Below are positions 32,815-45,588 of a stretch of 64,000 nucleotides of DNA, in pieces. This DNA is from Emergomyces orientalis. Its lineage: Eukaryota; Ascomycota; Eurotiomycetes; Onygenales; Ajellomycetaceae. Where the stretch lies: contig MOWL01000067.1 in NCBI GenBank assembly GCA_002110485.1, positions 3,224,001 through 3,288,000 of the forward strand, in the 5' to 3' direction. A program made the position numbers and the translations under genes. The notes below the pieces were generated by a model, which was not told the DNA's origin, made no database searches, and saw nothing but the letters and a program-made list of their open reading frames with translations. Positions within the stretch are counted from its first letter, which is position 1; every line of letters begins with the position of its first letter.

Positions 32815-35601
32815 CATAGATGAGCTTGCAAACTCTGCACGCCTAACATCTCTGGACGAGAAACGGATTGAACGATATGTTAAAATTCGATTTCGGTGCG
32901 GTACCAATAGCATCATATCGATCTAGACGAGCATTAACCTGGGTCGCCCCAGTTAGGTATTATTACATGCTCTGCTATCATTTGGTATCCAAAAAAAAAA
33001 AAAAAAAAAAATGAAGAGTTTGGAAGTTGGATAATAATTCGCGAGAGGCCAAAATTTAAAAGATCTATAACGACTATATACGAGTTACATGGAAACGAAT
33101 ATTTCTGTTCATCTTTCTCTCTTAGGATATTCGGTGGGAACATATATTTTCTAGTACAAATGGGAGTTCATCTGGCCTTCCGCTTCGTTGAGCTTTTGGT
33201 GGTATTTGTTTCTCATTCTGTTCCGATTTTGGATGTCATTTATCTATGTATCTTTAGGGTTAAGCATTTGTCTGCTATCTAATAATGCACTGGTTTCCCT
33301 GACCATTATGAACTGTCCTTGGCTGTATTTCTCTGCGTCCCCGTAAGTGGTTCGTTTCGAGTTTTATCAAAGCGGTTAAGCTTCCTCGCTACCTGTCTGC
33401 TAGTTGCGGCTATTCCCGCTAGCGCCCATGCGTAGCCTCGTTTCCCGTTTTTCCATCACTGTGATGTGATTTCGACTGGCTATTATTCCTAATTTCCGAA
33501 ATCCAAGGCCTTGTCCATATTGCGGGGGGAAATGGTTTGCGGCGAGTGCCTCGAGGAAGCTAAATACCGACCCCGTAATTATAACGCAGACTTTGATACC
33601 CGTGGATAACTATCACGTGTGTGATGAATCTTCAATCTAACTCTACTAAGCAGTAATTGAAATTGGTATCTTGATGCTCACGATGTTTCAGTGAACAGTG
33701 AGGAAATTCCATCTGAATCGTGAATTTGGAATTCCCTTATATATGACCATCTAACGAGTCATGACATCCTATCGCCCAACTACCGTCATTACCACCCCGG
33801 CCCCCTGGTGGGAGTGGAAATTTTACGTTTGCTACAACTACTATGTAGCGAACAAGAAATGAGTTAAGGGAGTAGTACTATTAACTTGTAACCCTACGAT
33901 AACTATTTCTTGTATACCTTATTCCTTTTTCTTATATCTGTGACCGGTAGGTAAGTTTCCAAGTTTATCAATAGCTTCAATCGCGACTGACGGAATAACT
34001 GCAGTTACAAAACTAAATATTCGCTTCGAAGACCATGGAGGCCTATCGCCTGTGAAGTCAGATAACTTGCTTACGAAAAATGGACATTAAGGAATCGATG
34101 TATTCCAGTGTCCTTTAATTACCGCCACGGATCATTAGCCGATCACCAGGGGGAAGCCTGTGTCAACATGGTATAATTTTGTTGAAAATTTGGTATTTGC
34201 CTGGATTGCATTTTGACTAATGAGTACTGGCGTTCATTTTCCGACAATATCATACTAACTATTGCAGCTCGAAAGCCGTTCCGGGAAGAGCGTTATGCAG
34301 CCTGCTTTCGCCTGGGGAACATTACTACTACTCATAATCCGAATCAATCGCGGGACAGTTTCTCTCCTGGATCTACCAGTATCCTGCAAGTTAAAACTCG
34401 CAAATAATTTTGGAGGCTAAACTCGTATGCATAGGAATTTGAGGACTACCCGTAAGAGCATTTAGTGCCTACCTTGGGAGTATGCGGTATCGCATTGGCT
34501 TCCACAGACTCCGCCAGCCCGGTACCCACCTGAACTGTGCTCTGCTTATCTGCAAAAGGGTTTAAGAAACGCAATCGCTGGTCCCGTCCGGAGTTTTAAA
34601 CGTCAATTATGTCGGCACTGGGTATGCCCCATGCGCGCCTGGCCCTATTTCATACTTCCCCCCAGCGGGAAGCCTTTACAGGCTGATTGAAAGTGTCGTT
34701 TTACAGATCTCAAGTTGCTGATCAATCGCTACGATGCTCTAACATTTTTCTTGGAAGACCCCTCACTGTTTCAAACTCGGCAACCCCCGGTTGAAAACTC
34801 TCAAGAAGCTACTGGCACACAGGGACGATGCTGGTGAGAATGAAACATAAGAAGCTGCCACCTGTTGGGCGGTGCTTATGGTCGTGACAATTGTACGCTG
34901 GTAGGACGAGAAGCGAGGGGGCAGAGGGCACCTCAAGGAAGTTTGGCTCGTGGTGCAATTGTAAAGTTTTGTCTTATACCATGAAATCAGGCGTTCATCG
35001 ATATGACGGAGTAGAGAAGATAATGGCCGGTATTTTTCCGCTGATAGCACGAAAGACTCGAAGACCTAAAGCCTCCTTAAACATGTTCAGCCTCGCATAA
35101 AACCTTTATAATAAAATCAAGCATGGAGTTTATGTGATTCTAGAATAGAATAAGGGCGAAGATACGGTCATTTGATGCTAGATGCTCTGCCAAATCTCAA
35201 CAGCTAACGACCGGGGATCTATATTTCCTAGGGAGGCCAGCGACCGATACACCATGGACACAATAAATACCATTCAGCATCTTCCTGGAGGAACAATATC
35301 TCCAAATCCCGGGAGGAGCGAACAATATTACCACTACCTGCGAAAACCCCAACCCTTTTATCACTACCCCTTTTATGATTCATATAACGAGCACAGAAAG
35401 TTTGAACTCCTACTGGTCATAAACATAACATCCTCTCTTACCACCTGAAGGACAGTGGTAGTTTTCCTCCTCAATATCAACGGTGCTCGCAGCTGGTTCT
35501 GCCTCTCCTCTCCCATTCCCCGCTGATGTAGATGTCACCACCACTGAAAATCATGAGAAGGCTTTGACACACTTGATGCGTGAGCCCCGGGGGGGAAAGA
35601 A
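32815..35601. other. AT-rich gene-poor DNA
   Basis: Nothing with a recognisable family. A 19-base A run lies near 32,993-33,011. The longest frames (under 100 codons) have no codon or domain signal. The region adjoins helicase and retroelement fragments and probably contains further decayed repeat sequence, but I cannot name any. Confidence 0.4.
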
Positions 35602-36010
35602 TTGACGAAGCACCTGAGCCATGAAAGATTTGAGCTAAAGGAGAAGCCTGTTATTTGGACTGATGGTCCAGGTGAACAGGCATTGGTTGCTGAAGCATGT
35701 TACCTTTCAGGAATCACCTGTGTCGTGTTTCATGTGTATCTCAAGGCGCAAGAGCAGTCCGAAGCCGTCGAACAATTCAAAACCAACCCTGAAAAGCCCA
35801 TGGTTTTTTTATCAGAGCATACAAAGTCTCTGATTCCAGTTATCAGACCGACATGGTTATGCAGAACAACATATGTCGGAACGATTCCTTTCATTGATTG
35901 GATAATAGTTTGATATTGTAAACAATGCGAGCTCACCATATCCTCCATTCATAGGCAGGGTTTGAACCCCATTACTCTCGCGTGCGATTGAATTCATCTT
36001 CATGATGCTG
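35602..36010 (+). pseudogene. SNF2-type helicase C-terminal fragment, degraded
   Basis: A 103-codon open piece resembles part of a helicase C-terminal lobe. EKPVIWTDGPGEQALVAEAC corresponds to the strand and helix after motif IV, followed by SGITCVVFHVYLKAQEQSEA and VEQFKTNPEKPMVFLS, the usual 'add to the queue, run out of substrate' strand. The frame then ends and a shifted frame shows an IHRQGLN-like string, reminiscent of motif VI (HRxGQ). No N-terminal lobe, Walker A or start could be found nearby. It is a remnant of an SNF2-like gene, possibly moved or duplicated with neighbouring retroelements. Confidence 0.5.
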
Positions 36011-36059
36011 TTGGAGGCGAATAAAGCTAGGAGGGTCCATAATGTTCTCGTCTATTGAC

Positions 36060-38660
36060 AATAAACAGGGCTATTTTGACAACCGCTTGAAGAAACTGAT
36101 ATTCGTTCGGAAGCAAGCGTAATTGACCTTCCGAAAATTCACCACTTTGATATCACATTCAACGTATGTCACGAAGCCTTCTAGGGAGTTGCAGACGATA
36201 GGTTATGCCACCGATTTCTTCAGTGAGGGTGCCCATGAGAATGGGCGCAAACGATTGGATTCTGGGAGCATATCTGATACTAGCTGAATACTGGGGTGGT
36301 CGAAGAGGGATTAGAGTATTTTACTACTGACCTTACTACTAGGAAGCACGCGGACTACACCTTGCTGTGCATGGCTCAGAGATTAAAGGAAAGGAAAGGA
36401 GAGGTTCAATCTGGGTGTGATCTGACTCCCCTCACCTCATATTGTTCGTCGCACCCCCCGTCCATCCATACGATGTAAATGTTTCAAATTTTACTCTTTT
36501 TTAGAGAAACTCAATCGGCTTTCTCGGACTTTCTGACAAATTTTAGAACAAAAAATGTCAGACTTCCCCCTAAAATTACGCCTAAGTTTCTCGAAAAAAC
36601 TCAGGCCCAGCTACCCAAAGCTCGGAATTTCCGATGTCCAGTAACCCACCCCGGAAACTCAATATCAAGACAAAAGAGGGCATTTGCGGAGATCCTCCTT
36701 CTCTGCTGAGATGGCCATTCCTGCACCGAACAAAGGATTTCATCATTATTGCACGAGTCAGACGAAACGAGGCTCCCTAGAATAGTGCCATCTATGGATG
36801 ACATCTATGGAAGGTTGCAAATACCTCAAGAGTTGTATGAGTTCCTCCGAGATGAACTCCTACCTCGGGTAGAATGAGCCAACCTGAAGCTATCATTTGA
36901 AAACTTAACCGTTTGTCCGGCAGGCTAAGGCTTTAGGGTCAACTCATGAGATAGGGAGTGCAGTTACTATTCTTCCAGGCCGTGCAAGGAAACTAGCCAA
37001 TTGGCCAACACTCAAGAATCAGACTGATGTAAAGATGTTCCTGGGTTCCTTGAGAGTCACTAGGCATTGGGTTATCAATTTTGCCAAGATCACTAGTCCC
37101 CTTAATAGGCTCACAAGCAGGGTGGAATTCCGTTTGACAGCCGCTGAGAAGTTATCCTTTAGGCTCCCAAGGATAAAGAGGCCTCCATTATGGCCACCGG
37201 GATCGTTTGGGAGTTCCTTATCCACTTCTGCCTTGACTCGTCAAATTGCATAAGCTCAATCTTATCAAAAAGCTCTCTGCGGTGGGCGGGCGGCTAACAT
37301 TGTTCTTGGTCGAAGTACCGTTGTGGCATGGTCTGTACCCAAAATAAAAATTCCTCCTGGTCACTCCATTTCTGATAAGTAAAAGAACAATTCGAATCGC
37401 ATAAAACGATCTTTCCTCATGGAACAAAAACCGGACCAAATAGGGTCCTTCCCCCTAGAACGGCAGCTACCCTCGTCCGGACAATGTTCGACGGTATGAT
37501 ATGTTGTGGATTCTGTGTATCAACCCCCAAGAGCTCAGGCCAGGATGGCCGCGAGAACGGCTTTAGTTCCGCAACTACTCCATTCACACGCAAGATAGTC
37601 CGTCTGCGGGAGAACCACCAGCATTCCTTTCGGGAGCCGGCTACTGGCGGGCACCATACTGATCATGCAACTCACCATTATTGTCCCATTTCAGCAATGA
37701 ACTCCTCCACCGCGGTGTGTGGTTGGATTCGACGCAGTTCAAGTTGGACATGAAAACCTGTGCTACTACAGGCCTCAAGATGGCCTAAGGAATAAGAGCA
37801 ACATCCGCTATGCAAGGGAGTACTACAAGCAGCCAGCCAGTGGCGACGTAGATAGACCCGCTCGGGATGCCACTTCCCCCTCCCCAGTCAAATAGTGAAC
37901 TACGATAGGAAACGGCTGCGGCCTTGTGTTTCAAGGAAAGAGAAGTTTTCGAAAGCTAGAGTTTGCGTGCTAAGAGTGTGTTGTGATTGAGAAGCTGAAT
38001 TGAAAGGTAACTTTGTACAGTACAACGGCCCAAGAAAAATTGGCGAGAAAGTCCAGCTTGGCCAGTATAGTGTTGGTGAAGGCTCATTAAACGATAACAG
38101 GGCTGCTATGGATCTTGGTCATGAGAGCATATGGCTTCACGTCCGTCGAGATTGTGGGGTCGAGACACTCTTGACGTCTCAACCTCTGTCAGATTGCAGA
38201 TCTAGGAACGGCAAGCCGTTCGCCGATCAGTTTCGGCTACACACATCGAGGACCGTGAGGTTCGATAAGAAGGGCGTCGATGTATAGAGAGCCAGCCATC
38301 ATGCCAGGGCGTTCAGGAACAATTCCGGCCAGCGAACCAAAACCGAAGGGTACCTGAACCCGTTGACCGAGCGGAAAAACGACCTGGCCCAAGGAATAAT
38401 ACTGTGGGAGTTCTGCGGCGTATGCCATAACTAGAACATGGTGTGCGTGCACGGGCTTGCTTGCCCTGTTTCATGATGACCATCATCATTTTCGAGATGA
38501 CAGTCTGACAGCACGAGTGAACTATTCCTAGTTAAAAAATTAATTAAATCCCAGTCATGGGCATATGTTGGTAGAAAACCTAGTAAAATTGGACCAGTAG
38601 TAACTAACATCTTCACACCTGCAGCCGAAAATGTTTTCAGAGGCTACAAAGTTCGCTGAA
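36060..38660 (+). mobile_element. Degraded Ty3/gypsy LTR-retrotransposon pol fragments
   Basis: Clearest at about 36,980-37,170. Translation gives KLANWPTLKNQTDVKMFLGS, then LRVTRHWVINFAKITSPLNR and TAAEKLSF, the end of a gypsy-type reverse transcriptase leading into the RNase H domain. In intact elements these read close to LANWPxPKxxTDVRxFLG...ITR.WVxNFAxxxxPLxRLTxK. Upstream (36,060-36,950) and downstream (37,260-38,300) the translation is broken by many stops and frameshifts, with only short retroelement-like pieces. No LTRs, primer-binding site or integrase core were found, so the ends are approximate. Confidence 0.6.
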
Positions 38661-41600
38661 AGCAAACAAGCACATTCTCCACACTAAGAAAAGAAGAAAG
38701 CTAAAACACAACTATGGCTCAGAAACAAAACATAAACTAATTACCTTTTTTTACATCACTATGTTTTCATTTTCTTGTCGAGAGGCCTTTCTTTGTTTGT
38801 TCCTGATTTCCATCTTCCTTTCTTCCTGTTTGGACCCTATCTCTGGCCCAAAGCCTCCTATTGGGTGGTAGCGCGTTGTGCCACTGATTCATTTCACACC
38901 AACCATTGTCGTCTCGTCTCAAAGCCAGGAAATAAAAACAGAAAATAAAGATTCGTTGAATGGATGATGATGGATGAATGGGTGAATGGATGGATGATGA
39001 AGGCAAAGAAAGCCACCTTTTCTTCTTGTAGGTCTCCTCCAAAAACCGCCACTTGTTTTAACATCAATTTTATTTTCCCCCGTGCCTATTTTTGCGGCGG
39101 CGGCGCGGCGAATACAATTTTGTCAGGTTGCTGTCGTACAACATCAATCGTATAGAACCATACAGGTTTACAAGGGCTGAACCGCATCTGAAACACAACC
39201 TGTTAAACTGAAAGGTTGAGGATAGTTAGGAGACCATTGTCATGATTAACTAAGCCCGCACTGGATGCCCTGTAGCCTTGCAGGGTGATCAGAAGCCCTC
39301 GCGCCTTTAAAAAATAGGAATAGTTAATTGTATGGAGGCATAATCAAGGATCTATTTAATTATTTGTACTGATCATGAAAGGGTCGCCTTGTCTTGCATG
39401 GGGAACGTCGGGTAAGTTGTGTAGGATAGATAGTTTGAAAGAGGTTTAGTCCGAAGGATATCCGCCCCAGGATTTACAGATTACCGTTTTGGTCGGTATT
39501 TGTCCCGGCTCGCAGACCATGCGCAGAAGAATGAATTCGAGAACTCCCCCGGAAGTTATGGAGAAACCCCGCATGGTTTTCTGGGGTAACTTTTAAGTGC
39601 CAGAGAAGTTGCTGAAAGCGGCAGTCCTGGTTCAGGTGCTTCGTTGGTTAACTTGTTCATTAAAGTTCTCAGGCGGGTTTGTCAAACAAATAACAGCAAT
39701 TCCTGTTGATCATTCCCGTGTCTGACCGCTGGTGCAGTTCATCATCGAGTTGCATAAGTACATCAGTACACACCATGCTGCAAGGGTTAGCTAGATCTAT
39801 TATTTCCTCTTCATACAGGGAGATCAAACGAAGTAAAAAAATATATCTCTGGGCTACTGCAAAGCAGCAAGTTTCACTGGCGGACAGGGCCAAAGATTTA
39901 ACATTTGAACGGGCCCACGGTTCACGGGAATTTATATGGAAAGCAGGTCAATGAATCATAGTTAACGGCGGTTGTGGAAAAATGGAAGTTTATAACCAAT
40001 CTCCAAAAAGATTATAAGCAATCAATGAGGAAAATATGTGATAGTTATGACGCTGGCGTATATTTTGACGGACTCCTTTTCTTTTTCTTCTACTTTGATT
40101 ATAGCCTGTAACATAAAATTGCAAACCGTGAATCCATAAATCGCGGAGTTAGAAGTCGAGGATTGCAATTGGGCCTGAGCCTGAGCATACGCTGAAGGTT
40201 ATGCTGATGATTGCTTAGACGTCACAGCGCCATGTCTGCCAATTGGTCGATGGTCTGGCGAGCAAAAGCAAAAAGTGAACAGGAGATGGCGTGGGGAGTT
40301 TAGAGGGCGCCAGGTAGTTTGGTGATGCCCATTGGAAGCTAGATGAGATATCAGAATGTGGACAATCCAGGAAAAACGCTACATATTTAATTCAAAGAGC
40401 AGCATCCAGGCACAGAGGGAAGCGGGGGGTGCGCAGGGAACTATCATAACGTATCAGTACCGATATCATAATTTTAAATGTGTATGGTGATGCGCATGTA
40501 TATGCAGTCCACGAGTACCAGGCCTGCAGGCCATTTTTCTTGTCATCTCTAGGGCTGCAGCAACAGTACAGACAGGCTCTTTCACCAAACCCGTTGCTAG
40601 ACCGCAGCAGGCGGAGAACGTGAACCAGCCAGAGCTGATAATTGCTCCTTACCGGTGAGGTTTCTGTTCTTCAATTTGCAAGGCAATTCCTGCCCCAAAA
40701 ATAACAACAATGGATGGCAAAGCAATGAAATCCTCTGTCGAGATGTGACCATGGTAGTTGCAAGGTTCCGATCCTGTATTAGTTTAAAAAACAGATGTAC
40801 GGCGGGGTACATGCAATTGCGTTGAGTTTAGAAAAGTGTAGAGGTATCTTCCCCTTGGCTGACCATACCATACCGTATCATACCACACCTCCGTATGAGC
40901 GATACCATCGTACTGCCAAATTGCAGGCGAATTGTGCCCCCAATGGCCCGAAACGGTTTAGTGGCGCGCATTTTTTCAGAAGCCTCGTCACACTTTTCGC
41001 GGGTTGCCAGTGTTTCTCGCCTGTCCTGTGCGGTACCGCCCCGTTCACAGCCTGTACCATACCAGTGATACTACTGATACGAGGCGTAATAAACATTAAT
41101 CAATTTGATCAATCAGCCTCCATGCTCCATCCCTCAACCTCCATCGTCCTCCTTCGACGCCGCCATTCTATACTCCTTTCCAGCCCTCAGGCCTCCCTCT
41201 CACTGTCTAGTGCCCGCATCACCTTATATATTTCTTGTTGACATCGCTCTTTCGCATATACCCGTTCGTGATCCCCTCTGGACGCCTCCTCCGCCATCTT
41301 GGCTGTCGATCGACAGCCCCCTCGAGCCCGACTCCCCGTTTCCCTACTCTCACAGTGGCGGAATAACCTCCATTTCACACCCAGATTCTCGACGGGCAAA
41401 AGCCTATATAACTACACTGTTTGCAGCGACGACCACATATATATCCGCAGAGGGGTTTGGTTGGGCTTTTAACAGCAACTCACCCGTCTTCTCCCCCAAA
41501 TATCTAACGGACCTGCAACCCCCCTCCCCCCGCGAAGCGTCAATTAGGGGTTACATCTCTACTTTCGTGTAGATTGACCAGGGCATTGGTCTGTTCTTTT

Positions 41601-42008
41601 GAACGGAAGGGCATTGTTGACACTGGCTGTTAGACCTTCTGGCGATCTGGACGTCTTGAGCAGTCTCTCGCAGGACCCTTGCTATCTTTCACCTTTTTAA
41701 TATCAGCGGCAGTCGCCCTTGTTGTTCATTCCAGCGATACCTATCTATCCCTGAATCGAAACCCAATTTTATATCGACCCCTGCGAATTACCTCCTACGT
41801 TTCTATTTTTTGCTGGAAAACTTCTATTCCTCACGTCTGCTTCCGCAGACCACCTGGTCACCGTTGTCTCTGCAGCTCCGCGTTCTGGGGGCTAGGACTG
41901 GGACCAAAAACAACCTCCTCTTCGTGCCTTGGATTCCTTGGGGTTTGAAGCTCCTGAGACATTACTTGGGGGAGTGCTCAGCTTGGTTGACAGCGTTGCG
42001 GCCCCCTT
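38661..42008. other. Intergenic region and long pyrimidine-rich leader
   Basis: From 38,660 to about 41,000 I see no gene; short ATGG/GATGG repeats lie near 38,958-38,998. From about 41,100 to 42,008 the plus strand becomes C/T-rich with many short upstream frames. This is consistent with a long promoter and 5' leader for the nucleotidyltransferase gene starting at 42009. Confidence 0.5.
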
Positions 42009-45000
42009 ATGAAATCACGAACCTATGGGAATGCCGTATCATCTCATATCACAGGTGACGTCTCACCGATAGCGTCTAACACGTCTTCTGAAATGGCGTG
42101 GGCCATCCCCGCCGACCTTTCGCGACACATTCCTCCCAGACCTACCTTTGCTTCACAACACTCGAGCTCATTACCCTCTACTCCTTATCAACACCCTCGC
42201 GACCTCCAGTTCGTATCGAGATCACCATCGCCGAACCGCGGGAGCAGTTCTCCACGATCCACCCACTCAGAATCCACGCACCTACTCCCATCATTACGAC
42301 GGTCTTATGGAGGTTGTAAATATGAAACTGGGATGGCTCATTTCCGGCGGCGGATACCGTATTCGCTGGGGAGCGAGCTCTTACCTAAGGAATTGGGTCC
42401 ATTAAAGGAACAACTGGATCCCGCTGACGAGACCAAACTTAGTGGAGATATGAGAGAGCTCTACGATAGGTTGTTGCCGTCTGAGGAAAGCGAACAGCGA
42501 AGGCTGAAGTTTGTGAACAAATTAGAAAAATTACTTAACAAACAATGGCCGGGTAACGACATTCGAGTTCGTGTGTTTGGGTCTTCTGGGAACAAACTTT
42601 GTTCAAGTGATTCTGATGGTAAGAATTTGCGCGGAGGACGGAGATAATTGGCGGAGTGGACTAATTTTTCTATTATCCTAGTTGACATTTGCATTACTAC
42701 GACGTACAAAGAGCTGGAGAAGGTTTGCATACTGGCAGACTTCCTTGCAAAAAGTATGGACCCCAGATGATTTACATATTGTTACTTCAGCTGACCCTTC
42801 ATGTCTAGGCGGTATGGAACGAGTTGTTTGCGTTTCCCATGCAAGAGTTCCGATCGTGAAGATTTGGGATCCCGAATTGCGGTTGGCTTGCGATATGAAT
42901 GTCAACAATACACTTGCCCTCGAGAATACCCGAATGATCAGAACATACGTTGAGATCGATGAACGGGTACGGCAATTGGCAATGATTGTTAAGCACTGGA
43001 CTAAACGACGAATATTGAATGACGCCGGTAAGTCTCGCTTCGTTGTTATGTCCTACTGACTCATGACATATTGCTTACTTATTATCTGTCCAGCCCTCGG
43101 TGGTACTCTAAGTTCCTATACGTGGATTTGCCTTATAATCAACTTCCTCCAAACGAGAAATCCTCCCATCTTGCCCAGCCTCCAAAAAAGACGCCCCAAA
43201 CAACCAAAAAATGCGGATGGGTCGGGTTCATCGTTTGATGATGACATGGAAAAGCTGGCTGGGTTCGGGCAGGAGAACAAATCGTCCTTAGGCGAACTTC
43301 TGTTCCAGTTTTTTCGGTACTATGGCCATGAAATTGACTATGAAACAAAAGTCATGTCAGTGCGGGAAGGTACTTTGATATCGAAGGAAGGGAAAGGCTG
43401 GCATCTTCTGCAGAATAATCGACTTTGTGTTGAGGAGCCGTTCAATACATCTCGGAATCTTGGCAACACTGCAGATGATACCTCTTTTCGTGGGCTGCAC
43501 ATGGAACTACGGCGAGCATTTACTGCAGTGTCTGAAGGAAAACTGGATGAGTGCTGTGAGCAATATGAGTATCCTCCTGAAGAAGAACGCAATTGGGAAA
43601 GGCCGCCACCTCAACCACGACCCATACTTGCGCCTACTCCTGCTATATCTTCGAGGGGAGGGAGAGGGGGAGGCAGAGGAGGTCGCCATAATAATAATCA
43701 CTATAATCGCGGACAAAATACTGGCCGCCGAGCTTCCAGCAGTGCGAACCGCCCAAACAACGCTCGACAAACAACTTCATCATTCGCTGCAGATATTGCA
43801 CTCCAAACTCAACAGGCCCAACAGGCGCAGTACCTGCTGCATGACCATCTCTATCAGCAAATACAGATTCTGCAAGCCCAAGAGCAGGAATTGCGAATGC
43901 AGCTTCAAAACCAAGCGCTCATTAGTGGCAGGACACCTCCCACGCTGATTCGACAGCCGTATTTGCAATTTCCGTTTCAACAGCAAGACACATCCGGCCC
44001 AGATGAAAATTCACGAGCCCGAGCTGGAACTGTAAACCATCCGCCATTAACCGCTCCCGTTCGCCAACATGTATTCTACAACCCTTCCTTCATCCCAATA
44101 TCCATTCCCACTCTCCAAGGAACAAACACGAACCCGCCGTCACCCTCAATGCCTCCGGCCGCCCCTGACACTCGACGTAATCCTCGACGATCCTCTGTTG
44201 CGAATGGGTCCCCTCGCGGCCCACTGCGAGCTCAATCTCAACCAGCGCGACCATTGCAATCCCCAGTGGTACAAAATTTTGGGACTATTTACCAGCCCGT
44301 GACGTTGGGCGAAACTCCTCATACACCAAGCTCACGACGGCCACCAGCTTCCCCAAAGCGGGCAGGTGCTGAGACCGAAGCGCCGGTAGCGAACGGCATT
44401 CCCATATTTGCAAGATCGTATGTTGACGAGAGTCACGCATCAGAATACGTTGGTTATTATTTAGGAGATTCCCCTCAATCTCAGACAACCCTTCATCTGT
44501 CAATGACATCACCCCAATCTGTCGCCACTGGATTGGCAATTCAAAATAGCGGGTTATTCTCAAACCTCCGGAATCAGACGGAATACCATCACTCCGTGAT
44601 GGCTTCTACTGAGAAGAGTAAACCTTCCACAGAACATGCCCATGTACCCGACCATATCAGGTATTCAAAAAATACCCAATCCTGCGGTCGGCCCAAGTCC
44701 CAAAAGGATCGAGGTCCACTCATCGTTGATGGCTCTATTCCTCTCAACGACCGCCACTACTCTTTCCCCACAGAAAATGCGGATCATTTCGCACCTAGGA
44801 GTCTCAGCACTTCGGCGTCCGAGGATAGACCATTTGATACTCCTGGTAGTATGTCAGATACCCTCTCCCAAGAATTGCCAGACCATGTCCTTTATGAAGA
44901 GGAATTTGAGAAGGCCTCAGGACGGGGTGGAAAAGGCACACAGCCGCATCCCCACACAAACGGCTGGGATTCCGCTAGCACTAATGGTGTTGCACTCAGT

Positions 45001-45588
45001 GGTCACCTCACCCTTTCAGGGGGACTCCAAAGATTTCAAATATCCGATACTAGCCGCTCGGCAGATTCACAGGGGAAAGGGAAAATGAACCAGCTTAAGG
45101 GAGCAAAACAATACGCATACAGTACAGAAAATGGACTGCTTGAGAAAGACCACCATGGTCCACATGATAACCATATCCAGTCATCTAATTCCTTGTCCGC
45201 CCTCTCACCAGTGAAAGAAGCGCGAACTACCTCACCAACTACGAAGCGACGAGTAAATGGTATAGATTCTGAAAAATCTAATGGATCAGGCCATAGGAAC
45301 AGGCAGCGGGGGCGACATGATTCCGTCAACACTCACCATCAATTGGACAATAGTAAAGAGAAACAAACGGAAACCCACAATCGAAAATCCAATGGCGTAC
45401 CATCCGTCAATGGAACTGGTGGAAACGAGCATCATCACCACGCAGGCTCAGGCCCTGCGGGTTGGCAAACAACAACCAAGAAGAAGAACAAAAGAGGCAA
45501 CAAAGCCCCCGCCGAACCAACCCACAATATCCTCGTCAATGGCGTCGAGCCTCTACCTGCCGACGAGTCATTGAGGAAAGGTGGTTGA
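42009..45588 (+). CDS. Cid1-family terminal nucleotidyltransferase (non-canonical poly(A)/poly(U) polymerase)
   Basis: Adds untemplated nucleotides to RNA 3' ends. Exons: 42009-42618, 42682-42753, 42809-43027, 43094-45588, giving 1,131 aa. If translation starts at the second Met (42093) it is 1,103 aa. The catalytic core starts near residue 190 with VFGSSGNKLCSSDSDVDICI, the G-S and Asp-x-Asp metal-binding motif; the DVDI part is created by the first splice. It continues through MIVKHWTKRRILND and LSSYTWICLIINFLQ to the PAP-associated domain (SSLGELLFQFFRYYGHEIDY, ~365-385). An RGG box (SSRGGRGGGRGGRHNNN, ~486) and about 600 residues of Gln/Pro/Ser-rich disorder follow. The C-terminus is Lys-rich. 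Aspergillus has two such mRNA-tagging enzymes, CutA and CutB, and this could be an orthologue of one; I cannot tell which. Confidence 0.88.

Noticed and set aside
34763..35100. Overlapping frames on both strands near 34.8-35.1 kb
   Set aside because: Short, opposite strands open over the same bases, no motif or splice partner.
42461..42730. Minus-strand frame over the nucleotidyltransferase core
   Set aside because: Antisense of the catalytic exon; no independent support.
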